From: Phycisphaerae bacterium
GTDB lineage: Bacteria; Planctomycetota; Phycisphaerae; Phycisphaerales; SM1A02
DNA: 24,704 bases
Reading direction: 5' to 3'
NCBI GenBank assembly: GCA_002591705.1
Contig: PAAB01000022.1
Coordinates: 1-24,704 of the forward strand
Positions 1 through 6,557 of this stretch are shown here, piece after piece. The notes under the pieces are model-generated. The model did no database searches and was not told where the DNA came from. It was given only the letters and a program-made list of their open reading frames with translations. The position numbers and the translations under genes were made by a program. Positions within the stretch are counted from its first letter, which is position 1. Each line of letters opens with the position of its first letter.

Positions 1-648
1 CCGACGCATTTCGACCGGCCCACCGACGACGTCTATCACCAGATGCAGCAGTGGGTCGAAGGTCGCATCGAACTCGTGGAGACCATGGAGCAGGATCCGG
101 CCCAGCTGACGACCTTCGAGCGACCCGAGGGCATCCCGGGAGACTACCGCGAACACCTTGACGTCATGTCGGAACTGATGATTCTCGCCTTCAAGCTCGA
201 TCAGACCCGGGTGGCGAGCTTCATGTGGGCCAACGAGGGATCGAACCGTTCATTCCCCTTCCTCGACGTGGCCGAAGGGCATCACCAGCTGTCGCATCAC
301 AAGGGCGACGAATCGATGATCGAGAAGATCCGTCGCATCGACCGGTTCAACGTGGGTCGATTCGCACGATTCGTGGATCGGCTCGCCAGCGAGCCCGAAG
401 GGGACGGCACGCTGCTCGACAACTGCATGGTGGTGTACGGAAGTGCGATCGGGGACGGCAACCGCCACAACCACGACGATCTTCCCATCCTGCTCGCAGG
501 GGGAGGCGGGGGCACCCTCGATCCCGGGCGACACGTGTCGTTCGAGTCCGGTACGCCGTTGTGCAATCTCTACACGTCGCTACTGGACCGGATGGATGTA
601 CCGGTGGACCGCTTCGGCGATTCGACCGGGCGGCTCTCGGGCCTCTGA
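1..648 (+). CDS. DUF1552 domain protein, C-terminal part (5' end outside window)
   Basis: The reading frame is open from the first base and ends in TGA at 646-648, so only the last 215 residues are visible. The visible part matches the C-terminal half of the DUF1552 family as I know it: a segment reading EGSNRSFPF, then GHHQLSHHKGD, then YGSAIGDGNRHNHDDLPILL, a glycine run (GGGGG), and the terminal SLLDRMDVPVDRFGDSTGRL. The family is very common in Planctomycetota and usually sits beside DUF1592/DUF1587 cytochrome-like proteins, which would lie upstream of this window. The many His and Asp residues resemble a sulfatase/alkaline-phosphatase-like fold, but the substrate is unknown. The gene converges on the next one with only 6 bp between stop codons and no hairpin, so its transcript probably runs into the antisense of its neighbour. 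The family call is firm; the function is not known. Confidence 0.9.
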   Translation, partial: PTHFDRPTDDVYHQMQQWVEGRIELVETMEQDPAQLTTFERPEGIPGDYREHLDVMSELMILAFKLDQTRVASFMWANEGSNRSFPFLDVAEGHHQLSHHKGDESMIEKIRRIDRFNVGRFARFVDRLASEPEGDGTLLDNCMVVYGSAIGDGNRHNHDDLPILLAGGGGGTLDPGRHVSFESGTPLCNLYTSLLDRMDVPVDRFGDSTGRLSGL

Positions 649-654
649 TCCGCT

Positions 655-1803
655 TCAGTGCTCCACGGACTCGCTTTCGGTTCCCAGCGCCCGGTGCGTC
701 GATTGCAGGACCAGCAGGCCGTACGCGGTGCCGTACGGATGGCCGTAGCCGTACAGCGGATAGTCGAACCAGCTGCCCGCCGGATCCTGGACGTCGATCA
801 TGACGTCCTGCAGCCAGGTGGCGAGTTCACTGCGTGCCGGTTCCTCGAGTTCCTCGACCACCATGCCGGCGTAGTAGTGACCGAAGAAGTAGTAGTAGCC
901 CGACGTCGAGTAGTAGGCCTCGTGCGGGATCTTGCGTCCACGTCCGATCTCGATGTAGTGATGATCGCGGCGCAGCGCCTCCACGCCCGCCTGCATCTGC
1001 TCGAGCGTGATCTCGCGATCGAGTTCATGCAGGGACAGGTTGCACGGTTGGGATCGCCCCAGCGAACCCTTCATCATGTTGTAGGGTGCCTGCGGGCGAT
1101 ACTGGGCGTAGGTTCCGTAGACGTACGCGCCACTGGGCAGACGCATCCGTTCGACCGCCTTGATCCCGTCGTCGACCATCCGTTGATCGACGTCGAATCC
1201 CCTGGCCCGCGCCTCCTCGAGGGCGAGCAGCACGGCGGCGGTGTTGAAGCTGGTGCTCTGGTCTCCGCTGGGATTCTCGAGGATGTACTCGAAGTCGTAG
1301 TAGCCCCAACCTCCATCGAGACCCTGCCGGTCACGAAGGATCTCGATCTCCCGTTCGATGACCGCAACGATCCGTTTCCGGGAGTCGGAGAATCGGGGAT
1401 CGTCGACGACCCGGCACAGGGCGGAGACGAGATAGGTGTGCGTCCAGATGTCGTAGAAGGTGTTTCCGCTCGCCTTGCCGACTTCGGGCATCGTCAGCAG
1501 ATGCTGCACACCGCGATGCAGGCTCTGCTCCGCCGCGGCATTGGTCCGGCTGGGCTCCACGAGGCTCATCACTCCCAGCGCGGAGGTCGCTCCTCCGAAG
1601 GCCTGATGGCTCGACTGGGTGTCCAGGTAGATCTGGTAGGGACGCGATGCGTCGATCGTGCCCCAGGATCCGTCGGGGTTCTGGTGTTCGACCATCCATT
1701 CGACGGCCGCATCCCGCGCCTCGACGGCGGTCCGCCGGGGGCCCTGGCAGCCCGCGAGGACGGCGAGGAGGGTGATTCCGATCAGGAGTGGTCTGCCACG
1801 CAC
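655..1803 (-). CDS. Lipoprotein with squalene-cyclase/prenyltransferase-like alpha-alpha toroid repeats
   Basis: 382 residues from a GTG start (complement of 1801-1803), with a GGAGG about 12 nt upstream inside the end of the preceding gene. The N-terminus is a lipoprotein signal: a basic start, a hydrophobic stretch and the lipobox LAGC, with Cys19 as the lipidation site. The rest has the QW-like repeats of terpenoid-cyclase toroids: NPDGSWG near residue 42, GLDGGWGYYDF near 162, and a helix STSFNTAAVLLALEEA. No DXDD or DDXXD catalytic motif is visible, so cyclase or prenyltransferase activity is unlikely; such secreted toroids in planctomycetes have no assigned role. The Tyr-rich segment EAYYSTSGYYYFFGHYY near residue 300 is notable. 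It lies 4 bp downstream of the HlyD-type adaptor gene on the same strand, so the two are almost certainly one operon. The fold call is fairly sure; the function is unknown. Confidence 0.82.
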   Translation of the reverse strand: MRGRPLLIGITLLAVLAGCQGPRRTAVEARDAAVEWMVEHQNPDGSWGTIDASRPYQIYLDTQSSHQAFGGATSALGVMSLVEPSRTNAAAEQSLHRGVQHLLTMPEVGKASGNTFYDIWTHTYLVSALCRVVDDPRFSDSRKRIVAVIEREIEILRDRQGLDGGWGYYDFEYILENPSGDQSTSFNTAAVLLALEEARARGFDVDQRMVDDGIKAVERMRLPSGAYVYGTYAQYRPQAPYNMMKGSLGRSQPCNLSLHELDREITLEQMQAGVEALRRDHHYIEIGRGRKIPHEAYYSTSGYYYFFGHYYAGMVVEELEEPARSELATWLQDVMIDVQDPAGSWFDYPLYGYGHPYGTAYGLLVLQSTHRALGTESESVEH

Positions 1804-1807
1804 GGTG

Positions 1808-3229
1808 CTATTCGTCCTCCGCGCGATCGATCACGATCACGTCGCCGTTCCTCAGTCCGGACAGGACGATCACGTCCGCATCGTTTCCGAGGCCGATGAC
1901 GATGTCCTGCTCGATGGTGTTCTCGCCGCGGCGGACCAGGACGTAGGTGCGATCATCATCGCGCTGCACCGCATCCGTCGGCACGGTCAGGACGTTGGGG
2001 AAGGTCCGGGTCGCCTTGACGTTGCAGGCGATTCCCAGTCGAAGCCGATCGTCGTCGGACTTCATCTCGACTTCGATCGGGAACGAGGTCGAGGATCCGG
2101 AGGGGGAGCCGATCAGGCCGATGGACCGGATGGTTCCGTCGAAACCGAATCCCGGAAAGACGGGTACCTCGACGTCGACGGCCATGCCTTCCCGGAGGAC
2201 GTTGAGATCGATGGCGTCGATCGTCCCCTTGAGTGCCATCCGGTTCAGATCATGGACCTGGGCGATGCCCTGCTGCATGCCCATGGTGTCTCCCGCCTCG
2301 AGATTGATCCGCGTCAGGACCCCGTCGATGGGAGCGGTCACGGTGAACCGCTTCCGATCCTCCTGCAGATCGTCGAGCCGATCCTGCAGCTTCTCGAGGG
2401 AACGGCGTTCACCGGCCAGATCGAGTTCACGACGCATCATGGCCAGCTTCTCGCGCATTCTGGCGTGTTCGAGGTCGGTCGCCTTCCATCGTGCACCGTC
2501 CTTCATGTCGCTTACGCGGTCCGGGAATTCGTGGTTCTCGAACAGCGTGTGTTCGGTCTTCGCCATGGCGAAGCTCCGCTGCGACTGGTTCAGGCTCCGC
2601 TTGGCCCGGTTGAGCACGATGTCCTTCGTCTGGTCGGCCAGGGTGGTGTCGCCGTACATCTCCTGGAGTTGCCGAAGCTCCTCGTCGGCATCGTCGACCC
2701 GGAACTGGCTGTATTCCAGACTCATCTGCTGGCGCTGCTTCATCATGTCGGCGCGGAAGCGTTCGAAGAGCTCGAGATCCCGCTGGGCCCGCTCCTCGGA
2801 CTTGACCGTCCGCTCCATCGAGATGGCCATCGATTCGTCCTCCATGGCCCGGGTTCGGTTGGCGATCTCGATCTGGACCTGCTTCTCCTCCAATGCGGTC
2901 TTCGCATCCCGGATCGCCTCGTCGATCTCGGTGGTGTCGAGCCGGAGGATGACGTCGCCCTTGCGGACGGTGCCGGAGCGGACCAGCACCTCGGCGATCT
3001 CGGCGGATCGACTGTACTGCTCGGCCCCGATCTTGACCGGCCGGGAGCGGTTGGTCTCGAGTCGCAGCAACCCGTCCCACGTCTTCTCGAGCGTGCCGAG
3101 CTTCACGGTGTGGAGTTCGTTCGCCGGTGCCGGTTCGGTCGATTCGTCGGCGAGGATCGGGGTGGCGAGGCAGGAGAGCAGCGTGCTGAAGGTCACCGTC
3201 AGGGTCGCGGTGGTTCGGGTGCGTGGCAT
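1808..3229 (-). CDS. HlyD-family periplasmic adaptor (membrane fusion protein) with a long coiled-coil hairpin
   Basis: 473 residues. I chose the ATG at 3227-3229 because it follows an AAAGG Shine-Dalgarno sequence and opens a Sec signal peptide (MPRTRTTATLTVTFSTLLS, cleavage near ILA|DE at residue 27). The order is that of membrane fusion proteins: first half lipoyl segment about residues 70-98, a charged helical hairpin about 100-293, second lipoyl half about 295-317 (TAPIDGVLTRINLEAGD), then beta-barrel and membrane-proximal domains to the C-terminus. These adaptors link an inner-membrane pump to a TolC-like channel in the periplasm. The hairpin, at roughly 190 residues, is much longer than in typical RND adaptors and more like ABC or type-I secretion adaptors. 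No pump or outer-membrane channel gene lies nearby; the only partner is the toroid lipoprotein 4 bp downstream. Family sure; transported substrate unknown. Confidence 0.88.
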   Translation of the reverse strand: MPRTRTTATLTVTFSTLLSCLATPILADESTEPAPANELHTVKLGTLEKTWDGLLRLETNRSRPVKIGAEQYSRSAEIAEVLVRSGTVRKGDVILRLDTTEIDEAIRDAKTALEEKQVQIEIANRTRAMEDESMAISMERTVKSEERAQRDLELFERFRADMMKQRQQMSLEYSQFRVDDADEELRQLQEMYGDTTLADQTKDIVLNRAKRSLNQSQRSFAMAKTEHTLFENHEFPDRVSDMKDGARWKATDLEHARMREKLAMMRRELDLAGERRSLEKLQDRLDDLQEDRKRFTVTAPIDGVLTRINLEAGDTMGMQQGIAQVHDLNRMALKGTIDAIDLNVLREGMAVDVEVPVFPGFGFDGTIRSIGLIGSPSGSSTSFPIEVEMKSDDDRLRLGIACNVKATRTFPNVLTVPTDAVQRDDDRTYVLVRRGENTIEQDIVIGLGNDADVIVLSGLRNGDVIVIDRAEDE

Positions 3230-3297
3230 GGACAGACCTTTCTGATTCGTACGTGTCCGCTTTCCGTTCGAAGCGGGCAGCATCCACGATAGTACCT

Positions 3298-3326
3298 CTG
3301 TCAACGGTCCGGTGCCCTGTTATCGT
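3298..3326 (+). promoter_or_regulatory. Putative promoter of the asparaginase gene, leaderless type
   Basis: A -35-like CTGTCA (3298-3303) is followed after 17 nt by a -10-like TATCGT (3321-3326), and the ATG begins 7 nt later at 3334. No Shine-Dalgarno sequence lies before the ATG. The spacing places the transcript start at or within a base or two of the start codon. This is inference from sequence only. Confidence 0.42.
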
Positions 3327-3333
3327 GGTCGCG

Positions 3334-4254
3334 ATGAGTACGTACGCTCCGCCCGACGCCGGTGACTGGGCCATCGCCATCCACGGCGGGGCCGGTGCGA
3401 TCCCCCGTGATCTTCCCGAGGAGCGCAAGGAGGCCTGCATCGCAGGGCTCCGCAGAGTTCTGGATCGTGGTGTGCGTCTGCTCGCCGAGGGAGTGCCCGC
3501 GCTGGACGTGGTCGAGGCGGTGGCCAGGCTGCTCGAGGACGAGCCGATGTTCAATGCGGGACGGGGCGCGGTCTTCACCCGCGACGGTCGGCACGAGCTC
3601 GAGGCGTCGATCATGGACGGATGCACGGGCCGCTGCGGATCGGTGACCAATCTCGTGACCGTCCGGAATCCGGTGTCGCTGGCCCGACTGGTCATGGAGC
3701 GGACTCCGCACGTGATGGTGGCCGGCGAGGGGGCGGAGCGCTTCGCGGATGACATGCAGGTCGAGCGTGTCCACAACGAATGGTTCGACACCCCGCACCG
3801 CCGGGAGGAGTTCGATCGCGTGGGCGGCTTCGATCCCGTCCTGCAGGAGGGATCCACCATCGGCGTCGTTGCGAGGGACGGTGCGGGAGGTCTGGCCGCC
3901 GCGACCTCCACCGGGGGAATGAACGGAAAGATGTCCGGTCGGGTCGGCGACACGCCGATCCACGGGGCGGGAAACTGGGCCGATGATCGTTGCGCCGTCT
4001 CGTGCACCGGGCACGGGGAGGAGTTCGTCCGGCACGCTGCGGCCCTTCGCATCTCGACGGGAATCGGCACCACGGGGACGCTCCACGCCTCGATCGACGA
4101 CGTTCTTGCCGAGATGCCGGCGGAGGTCGGTGGTGTCATCGCGGTGGGATCCCAGGGACCACCGGTCCTGACCTACACGTCGCAGGGGATGTATCGGGGA
4201 TCGGCCGATGCGTCGGGACGATCCATGGTCGCGATCTGGGAGGAGCAGTCGTGA
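3334..4254 (+). CDS. Isoaspartyl peptidase / plant-type L-asparaginase (Ntn hydrolase)
   Basis: 306 residues from ATG 3334; the frame is open further upstream but that extension carries no family sequence. The enzyme removes isoaspartyl residues from peptides and hydrolyses L-asparagine after autocleavage into two chains. The N-terminal chain shows IAIHGGAGAI and the conserved NAGRGAVF. The nucleophile is Thr175 in GSTIG; members I know usually read GTVG here, so the residue before Thr is Ser. Then come AAATSTGGMNGK, GRVGDTP (the Arg and Asp that bind substrate) and CTGHGEEF. Length is close to the E. coli enzyme (about 320). There is no signal peptide, so it should be cytoplasmic. Its last codons overlap the next gene by 4 bp (GTGA), so the two are translationally coupled. 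It is transcribed divergently from the adaptor operon. Family call is firm; the preference for peptide or asparagine cannot be read from sequence. Confidence 0.95.
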   Translation: MSTYAPPDAGDWAIAIHGGAGAIPRDLPEERKEACIAGLRRVLDRGVRLLAEGVPALDVVEAVARLLEDEPMFNAGRGAVFTRDGRHELEASIMDGCTGRCGSVTNLVTVRNPVSLARLVMERTPHVMVAGEGAERFADDMQVERVHNEWFDTPHRREEFDRVGGFDPVLQEGSTIGVVARDGAGGLAAATSTGGMNGKMSGRVGDTPIHGAGNWADDRCAVSCTGHGEEFVRHAAALRISTGIGTTGTLHASIDDVLAEMPAEVGGVIAVGSQGPPVLTYTSQGMYRGSADASGRSMVAIWEEQS

Positions 4255-4799
4255 AGAATCCCGATTCCGAACGAATCATCTACCGCAACACCCAACCCGG
4301 AACGTTCGTCCGGATCACCATCGGGATCATCGGGATCGTGCTGTTGGTGCTGTCGGTCGTCTCCAATCCGTACATCTACATCTGCCTCGGGGTTCTGGTG
4401 ATCTGCATGATGCTCTTCCACTCCCTCTCGACCGAGGTCACGGAGTCTTCGATTCGGATCCGCATGGGCATCGGCGTGATCCATCGCACGATTCCCATCG
4501 GACGTGTCCGACGCTGCGTCACCGCCCGGACCCCCTGGTACATCGGATGGGGGGTTCGACTGATACCCGGTCGGTGCTGGCTGTGGAACGTGTCCGGCTT
4601 CGATTCGGTCGAACTCGAATACCACGAGGGTGGATACTTCCGCATCGGAACGGATGCGCCGAACGAACTTGCGGAGGCGATCGACGAGGCAATCTCGCTC
4701 CAACACCACGACGACCCGGCTGGAGCCGGGCCGTCGTGCTCGATTGATGGATGCGGTTCTGGACCGGTGCCGCTTACTTCCAGTATTCGAGAACCATGA
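4251..4799 (+). CDS. Small membrane protein with bacterial PH-like (bPH/DUF304-type) domain
   Basis: 182 residues from a GTG start at 4251 that overlaps the asparaginase stop (GTGA). A strong GGGAGGAG lies 5 nt before the GTG, and this decides the start. Two hydrophobic segments sit at about residues 20-38 and 40-60 (VRITIGIIGIVLLVLSVV and ICLGVLVICMMLF). A beta-rich C-terminal part follows, with a helical end (NELAEAIDEAI). The series STEVTESSIRIRMGIG ... RTIPIGRVR ... WNVSGFDSVELEY ... FRIGTDAPNEL is the pattern of membrane-anchored bacterial PH-like domains, whose role is poorly known. The domain ends near residue 150; the last ~30 residues (Gly/Pro/Ser-rich) are encoded over a strong hairpin and may be only a read-through tail. 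Its 3' end overlaps the convergent dockerin gene by 26 bp. Confidence 0.75.
   Translation: MKNPDSERIIYRNTQPGTFVRITIGIIGIVLLVLSVVSNPYIYICLGVLVICMMLFHSLSTEVTESSIRIRMGIGVIHRTIPIGRVRRCVTARTPWYIGWGVRLIPGRCWLWNVSGFDSVELEYHEGGYFRIGTDAPNELAEAIDEAISLQHHDDPAGAGPSCSIDGCGSGPVPLTSSIREP
4707..4738. terminator. Strong hairpin, likely bidirectional terminator inside the bPH-like gene end
   Basis: The arms 4707-4721 and 4724-4738 are inverted repeats (CACGACG, one mismatch, CCCGGCT, then AGCCGGG, mismatch, CGTCGTG): 14 of 15 positions pair around a 2-nt loop. It lies inside the coding end of one gene and 36 bp past the stop of the convergent one. No T tract follows on either strand, so classic intrinsic termination is not assured. 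Confidence 0.5.
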
Positions 4800-5982
4800 G
4801 CAGGTCATGCACGTTGACGGATCCGTCTTCATCAAGATCCGCTTCGCACGGTCCCTGACAGGTACCCCAGCTCTGGATCACGTTCAGAAGGTCCATCACA
4901 TCGATCTTCCGGTCGTCGTTCGTGTCGCCCGGCTGCGGGTTCTGGCCGCCGTTGGGATCGGGAGTTCCGTCGAGGCAGTCGATCCAGAGTTCATGGCCGC
5001 CCAGGGCGAGACTGTGGACCGTTCCGTCGAGCGTCATCTTGCCGCAGTCGTTGCCGAGTCCACCGTAGGGGATGGTGACCAGCACGCCGCCCACGACCAT
5101 TCCGTCGAGATCCATGAAGTTGTCGACGTTGCGGAAATCTCCGTTGATGGACACGTTGATGTTTCCGCCGTATTCGCCGAACTGGATGCTGACATCGGTC
5201 ATGGAGCCGATCGATGCGGCGAAGTCGTGTCGCACCATCTCACGGTTGCACCAGAGTTCGTTTCCGGTGGCGCAGGCCAGTCCGGTGTTCACGACCCGCA
5301 CGGCGCCGTTGGTCCATGCACCGGTCGAATACTGGAAGGGACGGGCCTGGCACAGGATGCCGCTGGTCATGAACATGTCGCCGGTGAGGTAGACGTCACC
5401 GAGGGTGAGATCCTCGTATCCGTAGCGGCACGGATCGTTTTCGGTGGTGTAGTTGTCGATCCAGAGTTCCTGGCCGCCCAGTTCCATCTTCTGCACGAGT
5501 CCGTGGATCTCGACGACTCCGCAGTCGTGGCCCGAGCCGCCGGAAAGAACGTAGAAGTCCGCGCCGCCGATGTTCAAGCCGTGCAGATCGAGAAAGTTGG
5601 GGACGTTGTGGAAGTCCCCGTTGATCGAGACGTTGATGTTCCCACCGTGCTCACCGAAGTTGAAGCGCACGTAGGAGGGGACGGTTCCCGATGCTCCGTA
5701 GTTGAACGCGGCGGTGATGTTGTTGAGTCCGAGTTCCTGATTGGGGGTGCACGCCCAGCCGTCGCGGACGATCTCGGCCTGGCCGGCTACGGTCCAGGTG
5801 CCGCTCCACCACTGGAAGGGGGTGAACTCGATGGGCAGCCCCTCCGACGAGGTCGAGTCCCCGACGGCGTAGATCGTTCCGAGGGGAAGGTCCTCGTACC
5901 CGGGGGTGGCGAGGGCGGTCGACGCTCCGGAGAGGAGGAGGCCGGTGACGATGCAACTCGTGAGTTGGTTTCGATTGGTCAT
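4774..5982 (-). CDS. Secreted protein with two copies of a ~150-residue domain and a C-terminal dockerin
   Basis: 402 residues; ATG start, with only a weak AAGAG upstream. A Sec signal peptide occupies residues 1-25 (hydrophobic IVTGLLLSGASTALA, cleavage ALA|T). Residues 28-177 and 188-336 are two copies of the same domain: each begins GYEDL-LG, carries FGE-GGNINVSINGDF near its middle, then NDCG or HDCG, and ends LGG-ELWID. I do not recognise this domain. Residues 351-402 are a dockerin-type pair of EF-hand-like loops (DTNDDRKIDVMDLL and DLDEDGSVNVHDLL), ending EYWK. Dockerins bind cohesins in cellulosomes, but Phycisphaerae carry many such proteins without known cellulosomes, so calcium-dependent surface attachment or complex assembly is only inferred. 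It appears to be a single-gene unit with 216 bp of divergent spacer before the zeta-like gene. Secretion and dockerin are sure; function is not. Confidence 0.85.
   Translation of the reverse strand: MTNRNQLTSCIVTGLLLSGASTALATPGYEDLPLGTIYAVGDSTSSEGLPIEFTPFQWWSGTWTVAGQAEIVRDGWACTPNQELGLNNITAAFNYGASGTVPSYVRFNFGEHGGNINVSINGDFHNVPNFLDLHGLNIGGADFYVLSGGSGHDCGVVEIHGLVQKMELGGQELWIDNYTTENDPCRYGYEDLTLGDVYLTGDMFMTSGILCQARPFQYSTGAWTNGAVRVVNTGLACATGNELWCNREMVRHDFAASIGSMTDVSIQFGEYGGNINVSINGDFRNVDNFMDLDGMVVGGVLVTIPYGGLGNDCGKMTLDGTVHSLALGGHELWIDCLDGTPDPNGGQNPQPGDTNDDRKIDVMDLLNVIQSWGTCQGPCEADLDEDGSVNVHDLLMVLEYWK
4975..5421 (-). repeat. Second copy of the duplicated domain of the dockerin protein
   Basis: Encodes residues 188-336. 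It aligns end to end with the copy at 5452-5901, and similarity is visible in the DNA too, for example around 5143-5180 against 5624-5661. The second copy has slightly shorter loops. Confidence 0.8.
5452..5901 (-). repeat. First copy of the duplicated domain of the dockerin protein
   Basis: Encodes residues 28-177, directly after the signal peptide. Shared landmarks with the other copy are GYEDL at the start, GGNINVSINGDF in the middle and ELWID at the end. The conserved Asp/Asn/Gly residues between the beta-like stretches suggest a beta-sandwich, by inference only. Confidence 0.8.
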
Positions 5983-6198
5983 GGTGTGGTTCTCTTGATG
6001 TGTGGTCCAGATGGGAAGGCGATACGAATCCTTCCTGAAAGGGACTGCGTCCCCCGGAGGGTGGATCTCTCACTTGATTTGAAAAACGCGATGGAAGACC
6101 TGTCAGGGCCGTTTTCGCTCCGGTTCTCGGGGTACCATGGCCACGTTCCCGGGCCGTGTCGGACCGGGGCAGTCCGAGCATGCAGGAGCCGATCAGCG

Positions 6199-6540
6199 AT
6201 GAGCAGTGGATTTCAGGAACGGGAAGAGGGCAACGAAGCCAAGTTCAAGCACGATTCGGATGTTCGATTCCGGATCGAGGCTCGTCGGAACAAGCTCCTC
6301 GGTGAATGGGCTGCGGGGAAGATGGGTCTCGAAGGCGACGCGTTCGAGCGATATCCGATCGATCTCGTTAAGGCCGACATCCAGGAGCCCGGCGACGAAG
6401 ACGTGCTCGACAAGCTCAAGGCCGACTTCGCCGCGCACGGTGTGGACATCTCCGAGGAGATGATCTGTCAGAGGATGGCGGAACTCGAATCCGTCGCCAC
6501 CGACCAGGTGCACGGCGAGGGCTACGGCACCGACGACTGA
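6199..6540 (+). CDS. DUF1476 family protein, ATP synthase inhibitor zeta-subunit homologue
   Basis: 113 residues from ATG 6199, preceded by GGAG (6185-6188). The sequence has the whole DUF1476 pattern: an N-terminal acidic/basic segment with REEGNEAKFKHD, then FRIEARRNKLLGEWAA, KMGLEGDAFERYPIDLVKAD, EPGDEDVLDKLKADF, and DISEEMICQRMAELE at the end. In Paracoccus denitrificans the founding member is the zeta subunit, which blocks the F1-ATPase from running backwards by inserting its N-terminal segment between alpha, beta and gamma subunits. That role is established in alphaproteobacteria; here it is inferred. The length (family about 105) and spacing of conserved blocks are normal, and the N-terminal inhibitory region is intact. 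No ATP synthase genes lie in the window. It is followed after a short gap by an AmpG-like carrier and may be co-transcribed with it. A TACCAT hexamer at 6133-6138 could serve as -10 with a leader of about 50 nt. Confidence 0.9.
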   Translation: MSSGFQEREEGNEAKFKHDSDVRFRIEARRNKLLGEWAAGKMGLEGDAFERYPIDLVKADIQEPGDEDVLDKLKADFAAHGVDISEEMICQRMAELESVATDQVHGEGYGTDD

Positions 6541-6557
6541 ATCGCGGGAGCCCCGCC

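Noticed and set aside
2427..4139. Open minus-strand frame of 570 codons spanning the adaptor and asparaginase genes
   Set aside because: It crosses a divergent promoter region and out-of-frame parts of two real genes, with low-complexity Ser/Arg/Pro composition.
6041..6053. GGGAC-TGC-GTCCC hairpin in the dockerin/zeta divergent spacer
   Set aside because: A 5-bp stem with a 3-nt loop is expected by chance in this composition; no regulator site or riboswitch could be recognised.
4630..6198. Plus-strand open frame extending upstream of the zeta-like gene
   Set aside because: It is antisense to the dockerin gene; the family pattern begins only at the ATG at 6199, which has its own GGAG.
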